A stretch of 64,000 bases of DNA. Origin: Struthio camelus. Taxonomy: Eukaryota; Chordata; Aves; Struthioniformes; Struthionidae. Each line of letters opens with the position of its first letter. Within the stretch, counting starts at the first letter, position 1. Shown in pieces: positions 12,601 to 27,600 of the stretch. The position numbers and the translations under genes were made by a program. The notes below the pieces were generated by a model. The model was given only the letters and a program-made list of their open reading frames with translations. It searched no databases and was not told the origin of the DNA. The stretch is from positions 199,262,247-199,326,246 of the forward strand of contig NC_090942.1 of assembly GCF_040807025.1 (NCBI RefSeq). The letters run 5' to 3'.

Positions 12601-15600
12601 CTAACCTCTTTCCATCCTGCAGGCTCTCCGGAAGGACTGGGGTCCCCTAGACATTGCCTCACCGTGGATGCGCAAACTGAGCCTGCCCTTACGAGCGGTC
12701 ACCGAGAACCTGAGCCCGCTTGGTCAGGCTGGGCGGCTCCGTTTGTCCGCACTACGCCTCTGCTTGGTTTTGTTTTTGTTTTTTTTTTCTTTGCAGAAGC
12801 TGCAATACATGTTTCTTTCTGAGGCACATATATCTGACTAATCCTTCAGGAATGTCTCAGGGGAGCACCTTCCCACAGAAAAGCATAGTTACTTGCTGCA
12901 TAAACTCCCACCAAACGCATCCGCCCCTGGGACAAGGCTCACTCAATGCTGTGGAAGACCTTACTTGCTCCTATTCACCACCGCATAGGTGCAGTCACAG
13001 ATCTCGTCACACTTTCCTTCTGCAGGAGAAAAGAAACCAATCCATCCTCATTTATGCTCTTTAAATATTTTCCAATCTTTCCTCCACATATTCCCAAACC
13101 GCTTACCCCTCTTCAGAGTATTCAGACAGTGCCCGTTATTGTAATTCCATATCTTCAAACATCCATCTCGGCCTCCTGTAACCAATCTAACACAAGTTTC
13201 AAATTCAATGTCTTTTTCTGCATGTACTAGCAATAATGCCTACAGAGATTTAATAAACACAAAAAGAAATGTACCTTCTTCCACTGCCATCAAAAGTCAA
13301 ACAGGTAATTGCTGCGTCTCCATGGGCCCTGGTGAACTCAAATAACTGCTTTCCTGTTTCAAAATCCCACACTTTAACTGTCTATAATGAAAGAAAAAAA
13401 AGTCAAAGAAAGTCGGAGCCTGAAAAGAAGCTCAAACTTTCCATTTCAGTTCCTACTCCTGGTCCTCACCTTCATGCCCTGGCTTTCTTTTCTGTTGAAC
13501 AGCAAGGAAAAGCCATGTCCTTCTGTCCCCTTTACTGACGTCTCAAATATCTACCTCAGTAATACTACACTGGGGGCTAGAGGACAGGTTTCAGTGGGGG
13601 TTAGTGCTTAAAGGCCCTTGTATGAACACGGCTCTGGGTGTCTAGCACATGTGTTTCTGCTGATAAAGCCCCTGTGGTGTGAACATCCACTGCTGGGTGG
13701 CACACAGCTGCCCACGTCCGGGCTCCTCCCCACTGCGTGCTGCTGCGCTCCTGGGGTCACAGGACAGGTCCATCGACACTGGCCTCCTTTGCAGGACCTG
13801 CCCTGTGACTGTGCTCAGAGCGCATCCCATCTCCTTCAGAAGACTGACAGAGACAGTAGTGTTGCCAGCCCTGTTTTAATCCAATATCCGGTGATTTTGG
13901 TACCTACAGTCCCTCCTACAGAAGCTGCACTAGTTTGTGTAGCAGATGACCACCAGATGATGTGTCAGTGCAGAAGGGCTGAAAGTCAAGAGGCTTCAGC
14001 GCAATGGACCGAGGCCACCTGCCTGCAGGGACACAAGAGCCTGCTGAGCAAAGAACCAAAACAAGGTACTGGTCTATATTAACGGTTCTCCTACCAGTTT
14101 AACTCTAGATGAAACTCCTGCAGCAGCACCCCCAGCACAGCTGCTGGGGCTTATCACTACTTGAATCATTTATCCCAGGGAAAACCCACTGCAGACTCTA
14201 GACAGGCACAACTGATGGGATCAGGGAGCAGGAAAGGGAGCAGCATAAATAACAGATTCATGTTCTCAGGAGCAGCTGCCCAGAAGATGAATGGGATATG
14301 TGCTGCTTTATACCTTCTATAATATTCTCCATACGGGCTGCTGTAGAAAGCAGGGCATTAAAAATGCACAGGCAGACAGAAAATAGCTAACACTCACACG
14401 AGGCTGTCAGAAGCACTACCTCTTTAGCGCAATTCAGTTTTCACTTACAGATCCTTCCGAGCAGCTCACCACCTGCCTGAACGCTCTGTTATACTTGCAG
14501 CACAGAACAGGCTCCACGTGAGAAACTACCAAGCGGTGCTCTGGCAGAGGCCTGTTTCATGGAAAAACACTGCAGTCACTCACAAAGCGCATAGTTTACC
14601 CTCCTTACTCTCACCCAGCGTTTCCCCCAGGGCTCCCGAGATAGGGATCAGGGATCCGATCCGCTGGGCCAAACTTTGCAAGTGTCACAGAGGGTAGGAA
14701 CACTTGGAGCTGTGATTCATCTTCTTCCTGATTCATCAGCCAAAGATGGCAAAGAAGGATGCTGGGTTTAAAAGGCGCTAAAATCTGAGATAAGGAGAAT
14801 GAGGCTTTTAGTCCTTACAAACAATGTGCTCTTCATCTGCCTCCATTATGGCACTCCTGCGAGTCCTTAGTAAACTATTCTCTCACATGCCCCACATTTA
14901 CCCAACCTCAGACTTCTGAAAAAAGCCACAAAATACTCTCCCCCGTCCCTTATCCCCAGCCACCTTTTACCTCAATTTTAGGTAAAGGAGAGCAAGTGTA
15001 TCTGCAGCAACATAAAGTGATTGTGTGCCAGGCGCATAGAGGCAAGCAGAGAGCTTGCCCTTGATTCCACTTGCTTTTGAACAAGCTGAAAACAAGCAGC
15101 TCTGGTCCTCAGCATCCCAAATCTATGGGGAAAATAGAAAGAAGAAAAGAGAATGTGGTTTACTGTAGAGCCTGATGCACCTCAGTGTGCAGATGAGCAT
15201 CTTGCCCAGGCTGCACTTCGCACGCTTGCAGGAGGACAGTAGGAAATCTGGCAGTAAGCTTTTGCCTATTTTGCAGCATTTCATTGCAAGGACCAGAGGC
15301 TCAGTAGCAAAAAGGATTGTTGGAAGTGTCTGCAAATGGACCAAGAGGAAAAATCCTGCTCTCATTTCTGGCCAGTTCATAGCTGTGCACACCCCTTTTG
15401 GAGCCACTGCAATTTATGAAAGGGAGAAGGGGGACCTGAAGCAGAAGTCTCATCTGGTCTTTGATCACAAGCAAAGCACTGGGTCAGGCCTTGCTTTGGC
15501 TGGGGTCGGTGCCCTCGGTTAGCCCTGGGCACAGTTATGCTGTGTGGTAATACACATGCTCAAAGGTGCCAAGTTAAACTTAGAGAGATAACCCCAACGT

Positions 15601-18600
15601 CCCAAAAGCTGAGTATTTGTCTTCAGAATTGTAAATGCTGGCAATACAGGCAAAAGTATGCATTTACTCTGTGCAGATTATATACTAGTTACACATTCAG
15701 AAGTTGGAAAATTTCAGTAAATTTACATAGAAAGAACAAGAGTATTATATCAGTACCCTCTACAGACCTTAACAGTGTTATCTGTGGACACAGATATTAT
15801 CTTAGCATCTTCTTCAGATATGTGGAGGTAAAAGATTGGTGCTGTGTGGCTTCTGAGTATGCCTGTGCATCGGCTGAAATTTAAATAAGAAAAGCTCAAT
15901 ACTAAGCAGTTTCAATCTGTGAGTTTCTTACTAAGCCAAGTAAAATATAAAGGCCCTAAATCTATTAATACTTGCATTTTGGAGAGCTGTGCTGCAAGTT
16001 TTCTCATGAAAATTTTAGCAACAGCAATTCTTCACTAAAATGAAGACAGAGGTACTGCAAACATCTACCTGCAGAAAGCAGCTCTTCCTGCTAGTAAGTA
16101 CTGCTTCATTGCTTCCTTGTGCTCCCCACCTCTGCCTGCTTTCATCTCTGCTGCAAACTCCCAATTCTGTTGTGCTCCTGGCATTCCCTCTCTGCACAGC
16201 ACGCAACACAGTGGCCTTCTGGCCTGTAATTAGATTTCCAAGAGTCTTGGTAATGTACAATGATGTGACAAAGCCATGACTCGGAGTCTAAGGCCCTCCC
16301 CCTCCCCCTCCCCCTCCTAAAGGCATCTGTTTTAGCAGAAAATGCTGCAGGATTGGGAGCTTACTGATGAGGAAAAGCTCCAGCCAAGCTTTCAATGAAA
16401 ACAGTTTGTTATTTGGTAAAACACCTACTTATAGAAGATGTTTTTCACTAGGGTTTCAATGAGCTAACGGGGTGCAGTATTCTTAAAAATAAAGACCTGC
16501 AATGCCATGCTCCTGAGCACCTGACTGCTATCAGAAGTAATGCCAAGCAGCTGTGTTCCTGAGCTCACAGACTGTTAAAGATGCTAGCGAGTTGCCTCCT
16601 TCACCCAAAGGCAGGAGCATAGTTAGCTGGTGGGAATAGCTCGCCTGCCACATGCAGGGCTGCGACCCGGCCCACTGAAGCCCTCTGACGGGCGTTGCAA
16701 GCCCCTCACCTGGGCATGTAGGGGTTCCACAGCCGGATGGCTCGATCCATTCCCCCCGTCACAAGCAGGTTGTTTCTCTTACTGAATGCAAATGTCTTTA
16801 CTCCTTTGTGGACTCGGAACACAGTTTGATCCCCTTCGGCTCTCCTTGGAGGAGATCCCATTGCCATTTGCCCTTTCCTTCCTTTTGAGCCTTTCCCAGG
16901 CTCCTGTATTTCTTTCATCTGCTGCTCAACATTAGTAGCTCCAACAGTGCACCCTGGAAAAACAAAGAAACCTCACTCCGCAAAGCTGGGCAGCTGGAAA
17001 GAGTCCAAGCCCCCAGACTACCTACCACCCTTTGTGAATTAGGCATTATGATCCTGAGTCATTAGATTTTCATCTTTCTTAATTTTAGAAGTAGTTAAAT
17101 CATACCCTTTTTTATCATATTGATGTATTCCTCCTCCTATACCTAATCTTTGATGATAGATACTGAGTCTCTCATTAGTTGACACAGAGCTGTTTTGATC
17201 TTCTCTAATAAGTGAGCCCACCCCAGCTACCTAGCTGGTTTTTTTCCAACCCTTCCTTGAACTTCTTCCACAATGTTGGCAATTTTTTTACCAAGGAGCA
17301 ATGCGGACTGACAGCAGCTTTGCTGGTGTCCTTCCACGTGCTGTTCGTCCCAATGCACAGGCACAAACACAGCTTGCACCTGCCCCTGGGACATGATTTC
17401 TGGGCAGGAGAGAGCAAAGGAAAACCCCAGAGGGACCAAGTGACAGACAAAAATTAGAATTTTAGAGAAAAGCAAACACTTCTGTCATCTCCCTCCTAAA
17501 GCATAATTGTTTTCCTAAAACAAGGCAGTAGAAAAGGAATAGGAAAACCCCAGGACAGGTAGGAATCAGCACCACAAAGGCAGTCCAGGTCCTTTCTTCC
17601 CATTCAGTGTTCCATATTCCTTTTTATACAACCTGGAAGTTACACAAAATTAGCAGTATTTATACAGTGGGGTTGTGATCTGTTGCTACTGAGAGGATTC
17701 CAGCTAAAGCTGCCACAGAATTTCAGAGCAGAATAATTATTGCTAATTTTATAACCTTGAATTAAGCACACTCTCCAGTTACGAAAAATGAACTTTGTGA
17801 AATTGAAAAACAATGTGTGTTTATAGTTAGATCATGAACTAAGAGAGGAGCTGTCACTGTGCCAGTATCAGCTATTTTAGATAACCGTACGTCTGCCTAC
17901 TGCTCGGTGAAAGGAAACCATAGACAATGTGGTATCAGCTTTGTCTGCAACTACCACATTTAGGCTGAAAAAAAAAAAACCTTCTTGACATTTATTGGAT
18001 TTGCAGTGTAGATGGGCCATTAACCTTGTGCACGTTCTTCATACTATATGGGTAATAATATTTGACTAACTCACAGTGTTGCTCTTAACTAATGACTATA
18101 CTTTGTGCTGAGGTTACTGGAGGGGAGGTACTATTCTTGCATATTATTACCACAAGTGATTTAGGATAACAAAACCGCACCACTTTTTCTTCTACATGTC
18201 TGAGAGAGACACATACAGGGGCCTGAACTGGGAAGGGAAAGACTGACCTCCAGAGGCTTCAGGTTTTCATGTTCCTCACGAAAATGACGATTTTAAGATG
18301 CATTGCTCATGTGGCTAGATGACAAAGAGGATTTCTAACTAATGGGAACAAAAGGACACTAGTCTCACTTTAAGTGTTTTTCTGGATGACAGTTAAGGAT
18401 AGCTTAAGGGAAAAAAACATAAGAAATATTGTACCAGCTGTTAATTTGTACTATTCCCAACAATTCAACTAAGACTAGAGAAAACAAATACATGGGTTTA
18501 AAGATGGTTGCTATAGAAACCAGAAGAGATTTTATAGCTGCTTATGAAAGTAAAGGAGGTTCTGATTGATAAGACAATTACATTTAAATAGTCACTATGG

Positions 18601-21600
18601 AAACTAAAGGTGACCTTGAGGAGACTGAGTTCTCTCACTCTGTTCCTGTGGGCAGATGAAGACAGACTGGATGGGGGAACACCGGGGCTGGGCGATAAAG
18701 CAAGCTGCAGCAAAGCGGCACTCTGCTTACTGCGATGTTAGAAGCGTTCAGCATTTCACGGTTCAAAGCTGTGTGAGCGCTGATCTGTATATTGATGAAG
18801 TGTATTTATTTACTTACCCTCAAAAGAGGGGATATCTCCAGTTGAAGTCAATAGGAGCTCTGCAATTGACTTCCTTGGGAGTGAAACAGATTTTAGAGAC
18901 CTTCTTATGTCTTTAACGCATCAAAGCAAGGAAGTACATTTGCATGTCTCCCATTGAGCTCAGCATTTAGCAGCTGCTCAGCTGCTTTGCTGAAATGAGG
19001 CCATGGAGTTGCTGAGCACTTTTCACCTCCACTAACAAGAGCTGTGCATGCACAGTGGTCCCAGACATAGGAAATGAAGGGAACTGTATATGTAAGTCTT
19101 TTTCTTGTGGACTGGTTATTTAAGGACTGAACAAAGTTAGTCAGCTTTCATGTGATACAAACCATTAGCACCATGATAATTCCTCAGCAGCCATTTAGCA
19201 TTTGTTTTAGATATACATTTTTTTAAGTCATTGGCAGGTGCTCAGCATTCCTGGACACAAGCTGAAAACTGAAAAATTATTCCATATGTCTACTTTTACA
19301 TTATCACCTTAATTAATGCAAAGTCTGTCCTCCAGGCATTTGAAACACGCTGACTTCTCACTAAGGGTTCAGACTGTGACAGCACCCCTGAGGCCACACT
19401 CTCCAGCTAGTTCCTCGCCCAAGGAGGACACACACTTCTGTATCACTTAGAAAATCTTTAGTTCACACTACCCACATACCAACAAATCAAACAGTTATTG
19501 ATCAGTCAGAGATTTTTATCTTGCATTATTTCCAGTGAGGTAAAAAGAACTAGACGGCAGTCTCAGAAACACACTTACATTTCTGAGATTTCACCAAGTT
19601 TTCAGTGTAAACATGCAGGCAGGAGGAAACAAGGTAGTTTGGAGAAAACCTGAGGATGCAGGTCCTTGACAGAGATACTCTCAGACCATAGAAATAGATT
19701 ACCAAGTAGCATACTTCCTTTGTGACTCTTGCTCTCCTGCATTAGCTCCCAAAGTTGGCAAGACTGGTCAGGAAAGCGGTTCAGCTCAACTGCAAGGCTG
19801 CTGCCTTTTCTAACTAGCCTTGGATGGGCTTATGAATTGCCCGCTCATGTAGAAAAGCTAGCTGTGCCTGTAAAATAGATAATTCTGGGGGGGAAAAAAA
19901 AAAAAGAGAATTCTGCTTCCGCTCTGTCCCCAGAACATGTTTATGCTTCAGGCCACTTCTAGCGATGAAGGTAGCAATGCCACTGTGGTGGGGCTATAGT
20001 AACCTGGAAAAGCTGTAAGCCTGGAAGCACAGAGAGCACATATTATCTTGAAAGAATTTCCTACTGGTTTTAAAGATAAGTAAAATTGTTACCTATTACT
20101 AAAGCTGTCAACTCATGGCTGGAGGTAGAAATCACAGCTTTAATGGAGTCATAGTAATTCAGCTGCAAAGAATGAGAGAGAATGATATTTAATACAAAGT
20201 TGTGACCACAGGAAGGTACAGTTTGCTGGGCTACTTTCTATTCTGTTTTTGTGTCTACAGAAAGGAAAAAAACACACAAATAAATAAGAACAAATTAAAC
20301 TCTTTTCACGAGAGTGAATTGTGTAAATGTGTAGCTGAGCCTCTTCTTCCCAGCATGCTGCAGCTCACACTCTGGTCAAATGACAGAGCAGCTCTGCCAC
20401 ACTTTTTATTTTTTTACCTGTGGCTCCGCCACACTTTTTATTGTTTTACCTGTGTAACCCAGTCCTCGTGCACTTTCCAGCGGATGTAAGTCACACTGGG
20501 AGAGAGAATAACACTCTCGAGGCAAATGCTTGGCAGATTTTCAGCTTTTGGCAGTTTCTTCCATGTTCTGGAAAAAAATTAAAGTCAAGGTGTAAAGGTG
20601 GGGAGAAAGCAAACTGCCCTTCCTGGAGTGTTGGAAGCCAGTATTTCATCCCCTCCGTCCACGGACAGTGGGGACTAGTACATGCATGAGAATTCCCACC
20701 TGAGCCTTGTCATGTGGGACTGCCTCAGTCTGTGCTGCCTTTTATGAGCAGCTGCCATGGCAATCCTGGATTGCAGGCTGCTCCAGGAGACATACAGCTG
20801 GCAAAGAAACCAGAGGGAGAGCTAATAAGGTCTATCCAAGCAGGGGTCCAACGTGGCATAGTGAACGGAGACAGCAGGTCATTCATGCAGGGTCACTCTC
20901 AAGCGGGAGCTGTGTTATGGAGACACCTTCCTATCTCCACAACAAACTGGGTTCTGGTTTTCTAAACTCCCCAGAGAAAGGAGCTGCACCCTCTGAGCTG
21001 CCAAAGGCAGGCAGGAGACACCTGAGTCTTCATGTCCAGAGCAGTGAGGGTTGGCCACACCATGGCTTCTCCTAGCCCCAAATTGCTGACAAAAAATAAG
21101 GGCTGGTATCTAAAGCCTCCTTTATTCACACAAATAAGCCCGCCCAGTTTTCTGAAGGTGATATCTATGACCCCTCCTCTCATATTTCATCAGATGGATG
21201 AAACAATTATCTCAGGTGCTTGGTTGCAATAATTAACCCCAGCACCATTACCACTATATCCTCTGCAGCTTCTCGGCATTGGGTTACCCTTGATTCATGG
21301 GTTTAGGTCTTGCCTGTTGGGTAGGAAGAGCTAGAAGTTTTGTTCTTTCCTTCTTTAAGTGAGATCTGTAACTGTACAGAAATATCGAACAACTTGACAG
21401 GAGTCATAATATGCTTTTCCACCAGGCACTGAATCAATCCCCAAATACACACATGGGAATCCGACAGCTTTCTCCCTTTAACAGTCAGAACGGATAACAC
21501 TTCTCTATCAGTGCTTAGAATGGCTCAGAAAGGTATTTTTCTGAAACATTTATCATCCTTTTCTTCCAAGCTGCAGTGGTCTCAGGACATGCCTCCTGTA

Positions 21601-24600
21601 AGAACACACTATTCCATATTGACTTCAAATCATCCCAGTTTGTACAGATTCCCCTGGGCCTTGACAAGCTTATACAAGAGGCATAAGCTGTCTTTCACAG
21701 ACTATTTCTGCAAGCTGCATTTGGAAAGCTGTCCAAAGAGATGATACAAATTGCTCTCCTCCTCCCACCTTCCAATTTTAAAGAAAAAAAACAAAATGAT
21801 TATGATGACAGCCAAGCAACATTTTGAGAAAACAGACCATGAAATAGTCAAAATCATAGAGGTTTGGAATCCTAAAGCTCCCTACCTGTAGGACGTGTAT
21901 TGCTTCAGTGTCCAATCCTTTACCTCTCTGAAAAGTGACAAGTGGCCATAGAGCCTTATAGTTTTCCCCTGGTAAATACCATAAACCAGTGGATAGTGCA
22001 GGAGCAAGCTGATCTGGACACACACTGCAGTAGGGTTTCTCTGAGAAACGTGTAAAGACAGTAAGCACCATCTGCTGGTTTGATCATGAAAAAGTATCAC
22101 AGACATTTTTCATCTGGTTGCATGTCTCTGCATCTGTTCTGCCTCCAGTTTTAGCACAAACACAAAGAAATTTATGCAACAGCATCAGAATGGACCACCC
22201 CAGGTGGGTAATTCTAGCCTAAGCTAGACTGGGAACCTCAATTGGCCCCATAGATAAACCAAGATAACACAGCACAATATAAGATCAAAAGAAGAAAGTT
22301 AAACCTGGTAAAAATTCACAAAGATTTTATCAGCATTCAAACTGAGCAGCAATAGAGACCTTCACTTTTTACCTGGTTTTGCATTATATTTAAAACACAG
22401 GTGCTTACCTTAGGAGTTCTCCCACAGAGGACATGAGCAAAATGTTGACACAGCCCTAAAAAAATTGAAAAACAGAAGCAGCCAAGAAATGTTTTGTAAG
22501 AAAATTGTAGGCACACACTCATTTTCTCCCTCAGTCCCTGATCTCTAAGGCAGATTTGCACAAATAAGGATTTCAGGATTTGGCACAAATATAACAGGGC
22601 AGTGTTTAGCAGATGGCTAATTCATGTTGTAGATATTTGTTATCAAAGGACCAGCGATTAAGCCAGCAAGAGCTGAAGGCACATATCAGCTTCACAGAGC
22701 TGCTCAGCAATTTGCAAAAATTGAGCCCAGAGTACCAATAAAAGTAATGAATACATGAGAATTGCCAGTTTCCAAATGAAGAGGAGAGACAGCCCTAGCC
22801 TTCTGCATTTAGAGTGAGACAGAAAATGCTACATCCACAGTTAATTCATGGTAAGGCCTAATCCTGCGAGTTGCTGGGAGCCTTCAGCTCATGATTGCCT
22901 GCTGAATCCAGCATGAAGGGTAGCGGTGCTTTACACATCCCAGGTTTTGGGTTCTAAATTAGCTAGTTAACAAAATGGCTCAAGGAGGTCAAGGGCAAGC
23001 GTTGGGGCCCGAGGCTTGGAGACCACACACTTACATAGCCATGTTTCCAGAACTGGGTGTACAGAGAACTCCTGGCCCTTCCTCTGTCATGTGGCTGGAG
23101 ATAAAGTGCTAACAATATCAGGGGTCAGCAACAAAAGGGACCTGCTCTTGCTCCCGCAGGAAAGGCATTTGCCTGCACTGAACAGGTACAACAATTCACC
23201 CCGCCACAGTTACTTTTTATGGTTTCCTTTCCGCAGTCTATCCCATTCCCTGGCTAAGCAGAAGAGCATTGGACAACACTAGATAATCAGAGTTTGAGAT
23301 TTGAAAAGAACTTAAAAGGAGGACTTTTTCAAGTGCTTACCTGATCGTCTCCGTAGAGAATCATACACTCGTCATGATCAGTGTAACTAAACAGAAGAGA
23401 AGAGCAGTAAACAAGACCTTTCACTGCATCTCCACTTAGGCTTGACACGCTCAGCAGCTGAGTGGTACCTCTCCGGTGAAAGGCACATTGTTCCCACTGC
23501 CTCGGGGTCTGCACAGACCAGCCAGGCCCCACATACGTCGGCTCGGGGAAGATGAAAGGTATCTGTGTGCAATGGGGGAGTTTTCCCACTCTGTCCCTCC
23601 CCTAGAAGTGTTAGGGTTTATGCAAGGAAGAGCTAATCAAGGGAGGTTTGCTCGTCTTGTAGTTTCTATACAGGGCTCAGGCAGGAGTTAGTTACCTGAA
23701 TGTTAGGGTGAGGGGACTGCTAGCAACTCTCTCCAGTGGCCATGGAGCTCCTACCCCAAAGACAGGGTGTCAACACTGCTTTCTGGTCACAGCCCATAGC
23801 TCAGTGCTATCATCAGCCACACGCAATGGTACTGCCATTGGCCACATGCAGTTCCTTCTCTCACCCCTCCAACAGCACGAATTGCATATAAAGATGTTAG
23901 TCACCTAATTGAAGCCCTACAGTGTGGCCAAACTGTTGGCTCTTTAGTTACGTGCAAATCTCCAGCTGTTCAAATGTAGCCCCATTACAGAGCTGTCCTG
24001 TGTCCAGCACAGGAGAAGACCACTGTACAAGATTTGAGTTATCCAAATCTCCAGCTGCGGGAGGAAATGAGCCAGCGGGGGAGCTGAACATGGCATGGAC
24101 AGGTTGTCCGCCCAACACTGTCATGAACGGAGGCAGTGAGACCCTCTGGGAACTGTCAGCAGTGGCTTTTGTGCAGCTTCTCCTCAGTTAATGTCTTTTG
24201 GCTCTCGGCCACATGGCAACTGCAGTAAGCACCTCCCAGACTCAGTAGGTTGCTCACCCCCGCACTGCTAGAAGCTGTTCATATCACAGTGATAGAGGCT
24301 GTAAAAGAGCCTGGATATACCTGACTAGGCTTCCTCCTTCTTGTGCAGTGTGTGCTGCTTTGAGGTTTTTACAGAAAACTAAAATGGCGTAAGAAAGGCT
24401 CACCGTTGCCACCCACCCATAATCTACTCCCAAGGCATGCCCTGGGAGAATCTGGCCTAAACATTTCAGGGAAGCTGGGCTATTTCCCATGTGCTGCATT
24501 TGCCAGGGCTTTCTTCAGCCTTTCAGCTGCAAAGTTTGATGTCCCAAATCAGAAGCTGGCTCATGCAGGAGAGGATTTAGACAGTTCTTTATGAGGAAAA

Positions 24601-27600
24601 AGTATGGCTTAGTCTCCCACTACAATAACAGTTAAAAGAAGAAAAATCAGCCAAAATCCTGTGGTTAACACCTCCTGGGAGGAATGAGCTTGTGAGGACT
24701 GGGCAGGCAAAAAAAGAGAATTTGTGAGCCTCAGTGCTGTATGCCATGCTTATTCTGTCAGGCAGGGATGGAAGAGGAAAGATACATATCTTCCTAACTC
24801 TAGCCAATGAATAATTTTTTCCCGGAAGATGCTTTAATAAGCATTCAGAGCCGTCTCCTCAGACTACATTTGCTATATGAAAAATCTGAGGTTTATTTGT
24901 TTTGAGTCTTCTTTTGCTTTACTGACTGGAAGATAAAGTCCCATTAATAATAATAATAATGAGGTTTTTCCTGCCAGACACTGATGTCAATTTTATTGTA
25001 GTGGATATTCCATGCTTGCACAGCAGAAATGAATAAGAGAGAACTTAACACTCTTCATTGCTTTGATCAAGTTAGTGAACTAACAAAGCTAAATCTCTAA
25101 CAGTTCCTTATATTCACAGCCTCTGGCTTGGTGAGAACAAGATGAAAGACAGACATCAGAGATTTCATTTTGGAAAAATAGCTCAGAACAAACTCCTCAA
25201 GCCTGTCCCACTGTCTGCAGTATGCAAACTGAACAGTTTTAATGGTAAATGCTAGCTATGTTCATGTAACCAAAGTACACTGAGGATTCCTCACTCTAAG
25301 CACAAAACATTATCTCAAAGCTAAGGCCAGCATTCAGGTCACCTAATGCATCATTAAGTACTGTTTAAACCTACAAGTATTTTTAAACATTTGGTGTGAA
25401 CAAAACCCTGGTTTCATCAAAGTCTGTGCTAAAACATCCCTATCATCCTACCGCCACAATAACGTGTTCATGCATTACAAGGTTTATTGCTTTATCATCC
25501 CATTAACCCAACCTTTTGTTTGGCAAAGGTCCTACCCTTATAGGGGTTTTTTACAAACTAATAATACTAAGCTTCCCAGGAGCCTAATTGCTTTTGGTTT
25601 GCAATACTCCAGCTTAATATAGGCAGCTGTTTGTAGCTACTTATTATAGATCCTTGCAGTACCTGATAATAAACTGTGAAACATCACGTGCAAAATTAGT
25701 TGTAACACGGCTTGTTAATTATAAAAGCTGCGTTAAAGTACATGTTTCATTTAACAAAACAATTAGTTATAAATATTTTATCATGACAGCAGGCTGTTTG
25801 GGGCAGTATGCAGTAGTTAGTGGGGACATTCATCACACTGGAGGCAGTCCTGCTTTTAGTCACTTGGAAGGAAGCAGGATTAAACTTGTTCACCCAGTGC
25901 TGCCCTCAGAAGAATGGCCCCGACTCCTGCAGCAGACAGCAGGATTCGGCAGAGCGCGGCATGGATGACAAGGGTATATCAGCCGCCTGAACAGCAGAAA
26001 AACAGGACAGGACAGAAACTGAATCCTAAACATGTTTCAGAAGAAGTGGCCCAAATCAGTCTTGTGCAAGAGAGCAAGAACGCTCTCTAGAAATCTGTTT
26101 GTCTGCCAGCCCCACCACAGACCCCTCAGAGGGTCTTCTGATCATCAGTATTTCCTAGCAACCACCCCATGATCAAGGAAGAGGCTGTTATCTCAACTAA
26201 CAGGGCTAAGCAAACACAAGCGATGTCTGTGATTCACTATTTTGTCCACGCTTAGGACATAAGCCTAACTTGGCACAGGCTTAAGGCCTCAGGAAAAACA
26301 CAGCGGGGAGTCAGACCTGACCCTGCGCAGCGGCAGCCCAAGAGAGGGAGGGCAATAGTTTCACAAACAGCAGAGCAAGGTAGGGGCCATGGGCACGTCT
26401 GCGTCGGCACTGCTGCCCGGGCTAGAGGCACGGCTGACACTGACAGCCCTAGCACTCAACCTGTGCTCTGGTTGCATTCCCACACAGCATCAGCCTGCAA
26501 AAACTGGACTCTCTTTGAAACTGCACCCGATGCGTTCACCATTAGAGCCCAGCTGGCCCCATGGACTGAGGTAAAACCACTGGGAATGTGCATAGTGTGG
26601 ATGCTGGACCTCAGCACCAGTGTCTTGCTCCACCAAGCTGCTCATTGCCTATGTAGATACAGCCTTCATCAAATTACATGGTTAGAAATTTTACCTCAAC
26701 CAACTTGCACAAGTTCACAGAGTAAACATATATATATGCTTGAATGAAAAGAGAGGAGGACTGTTCTATGCTTCTGTAATACTCCAAAACATGGGAGATG
26801 TAATATATTTTCCCTCATAATCACCCACAGTATAAGGTAGCTAAAGACTAGGACCTCATAAGGAAGCTTTGGGATCACTCACCTAAGCTGTGCATGGCAT
26901 TGTCAGTCAGCATCATGTCCTGTTTATACTGAACATTTCTTAGTGCCCAGTATTTTGGAGGCAGATTCTCAACAGCATTAGCTGTATTTCACATTCACTC
27001 ACCATCAGTCACAGGATGCATCCATATACTATCATTTATCATTCAGTCTGACTTCAAGCTGAATAAACACCCAAATATATAATATAGATAGAGTAATACA
27101 ATTCAGATTATAATTAAGAGAAATGAAATGGCCTATGTAACAACACAGCTTTGTATTTCTAACATGATATTGTGAATATACGTCACGTGAAACTATAATT
27201 GCTGTCAAGACCAGACAGATCCAACAGTGCAGACAGTGAAAGAGAAAATGCAGACTACAGAGTACTGATGCTGAACTGGGAATGACAGCAGGAACGGAGT
27301 GTTGCTTACCAGTAGTCCAGTCTCAAAGGGACGGCTTCCAAGGCACTGATCTGGCAGTACGGCTCAAAGTTGGAAAGTTCATACAACTGGATTTTGCGAT
27401 CGCTGTCACACAAATTTTAAACAGGTAGCAGATTTCTACTGTCAGTTGGCAGCGTATTACATTTTTTGTTTTAAACATTCTTAAAGTACAGCTTTTAGAG
27501 TGTCCATAATGGAATCCATTTAAGATGGCTATCTGGATGACCTAGTCTTGTCTTTCTGTTTTTTTGTGAACATAGAATTTGATCCAACGTCATTGAACAA

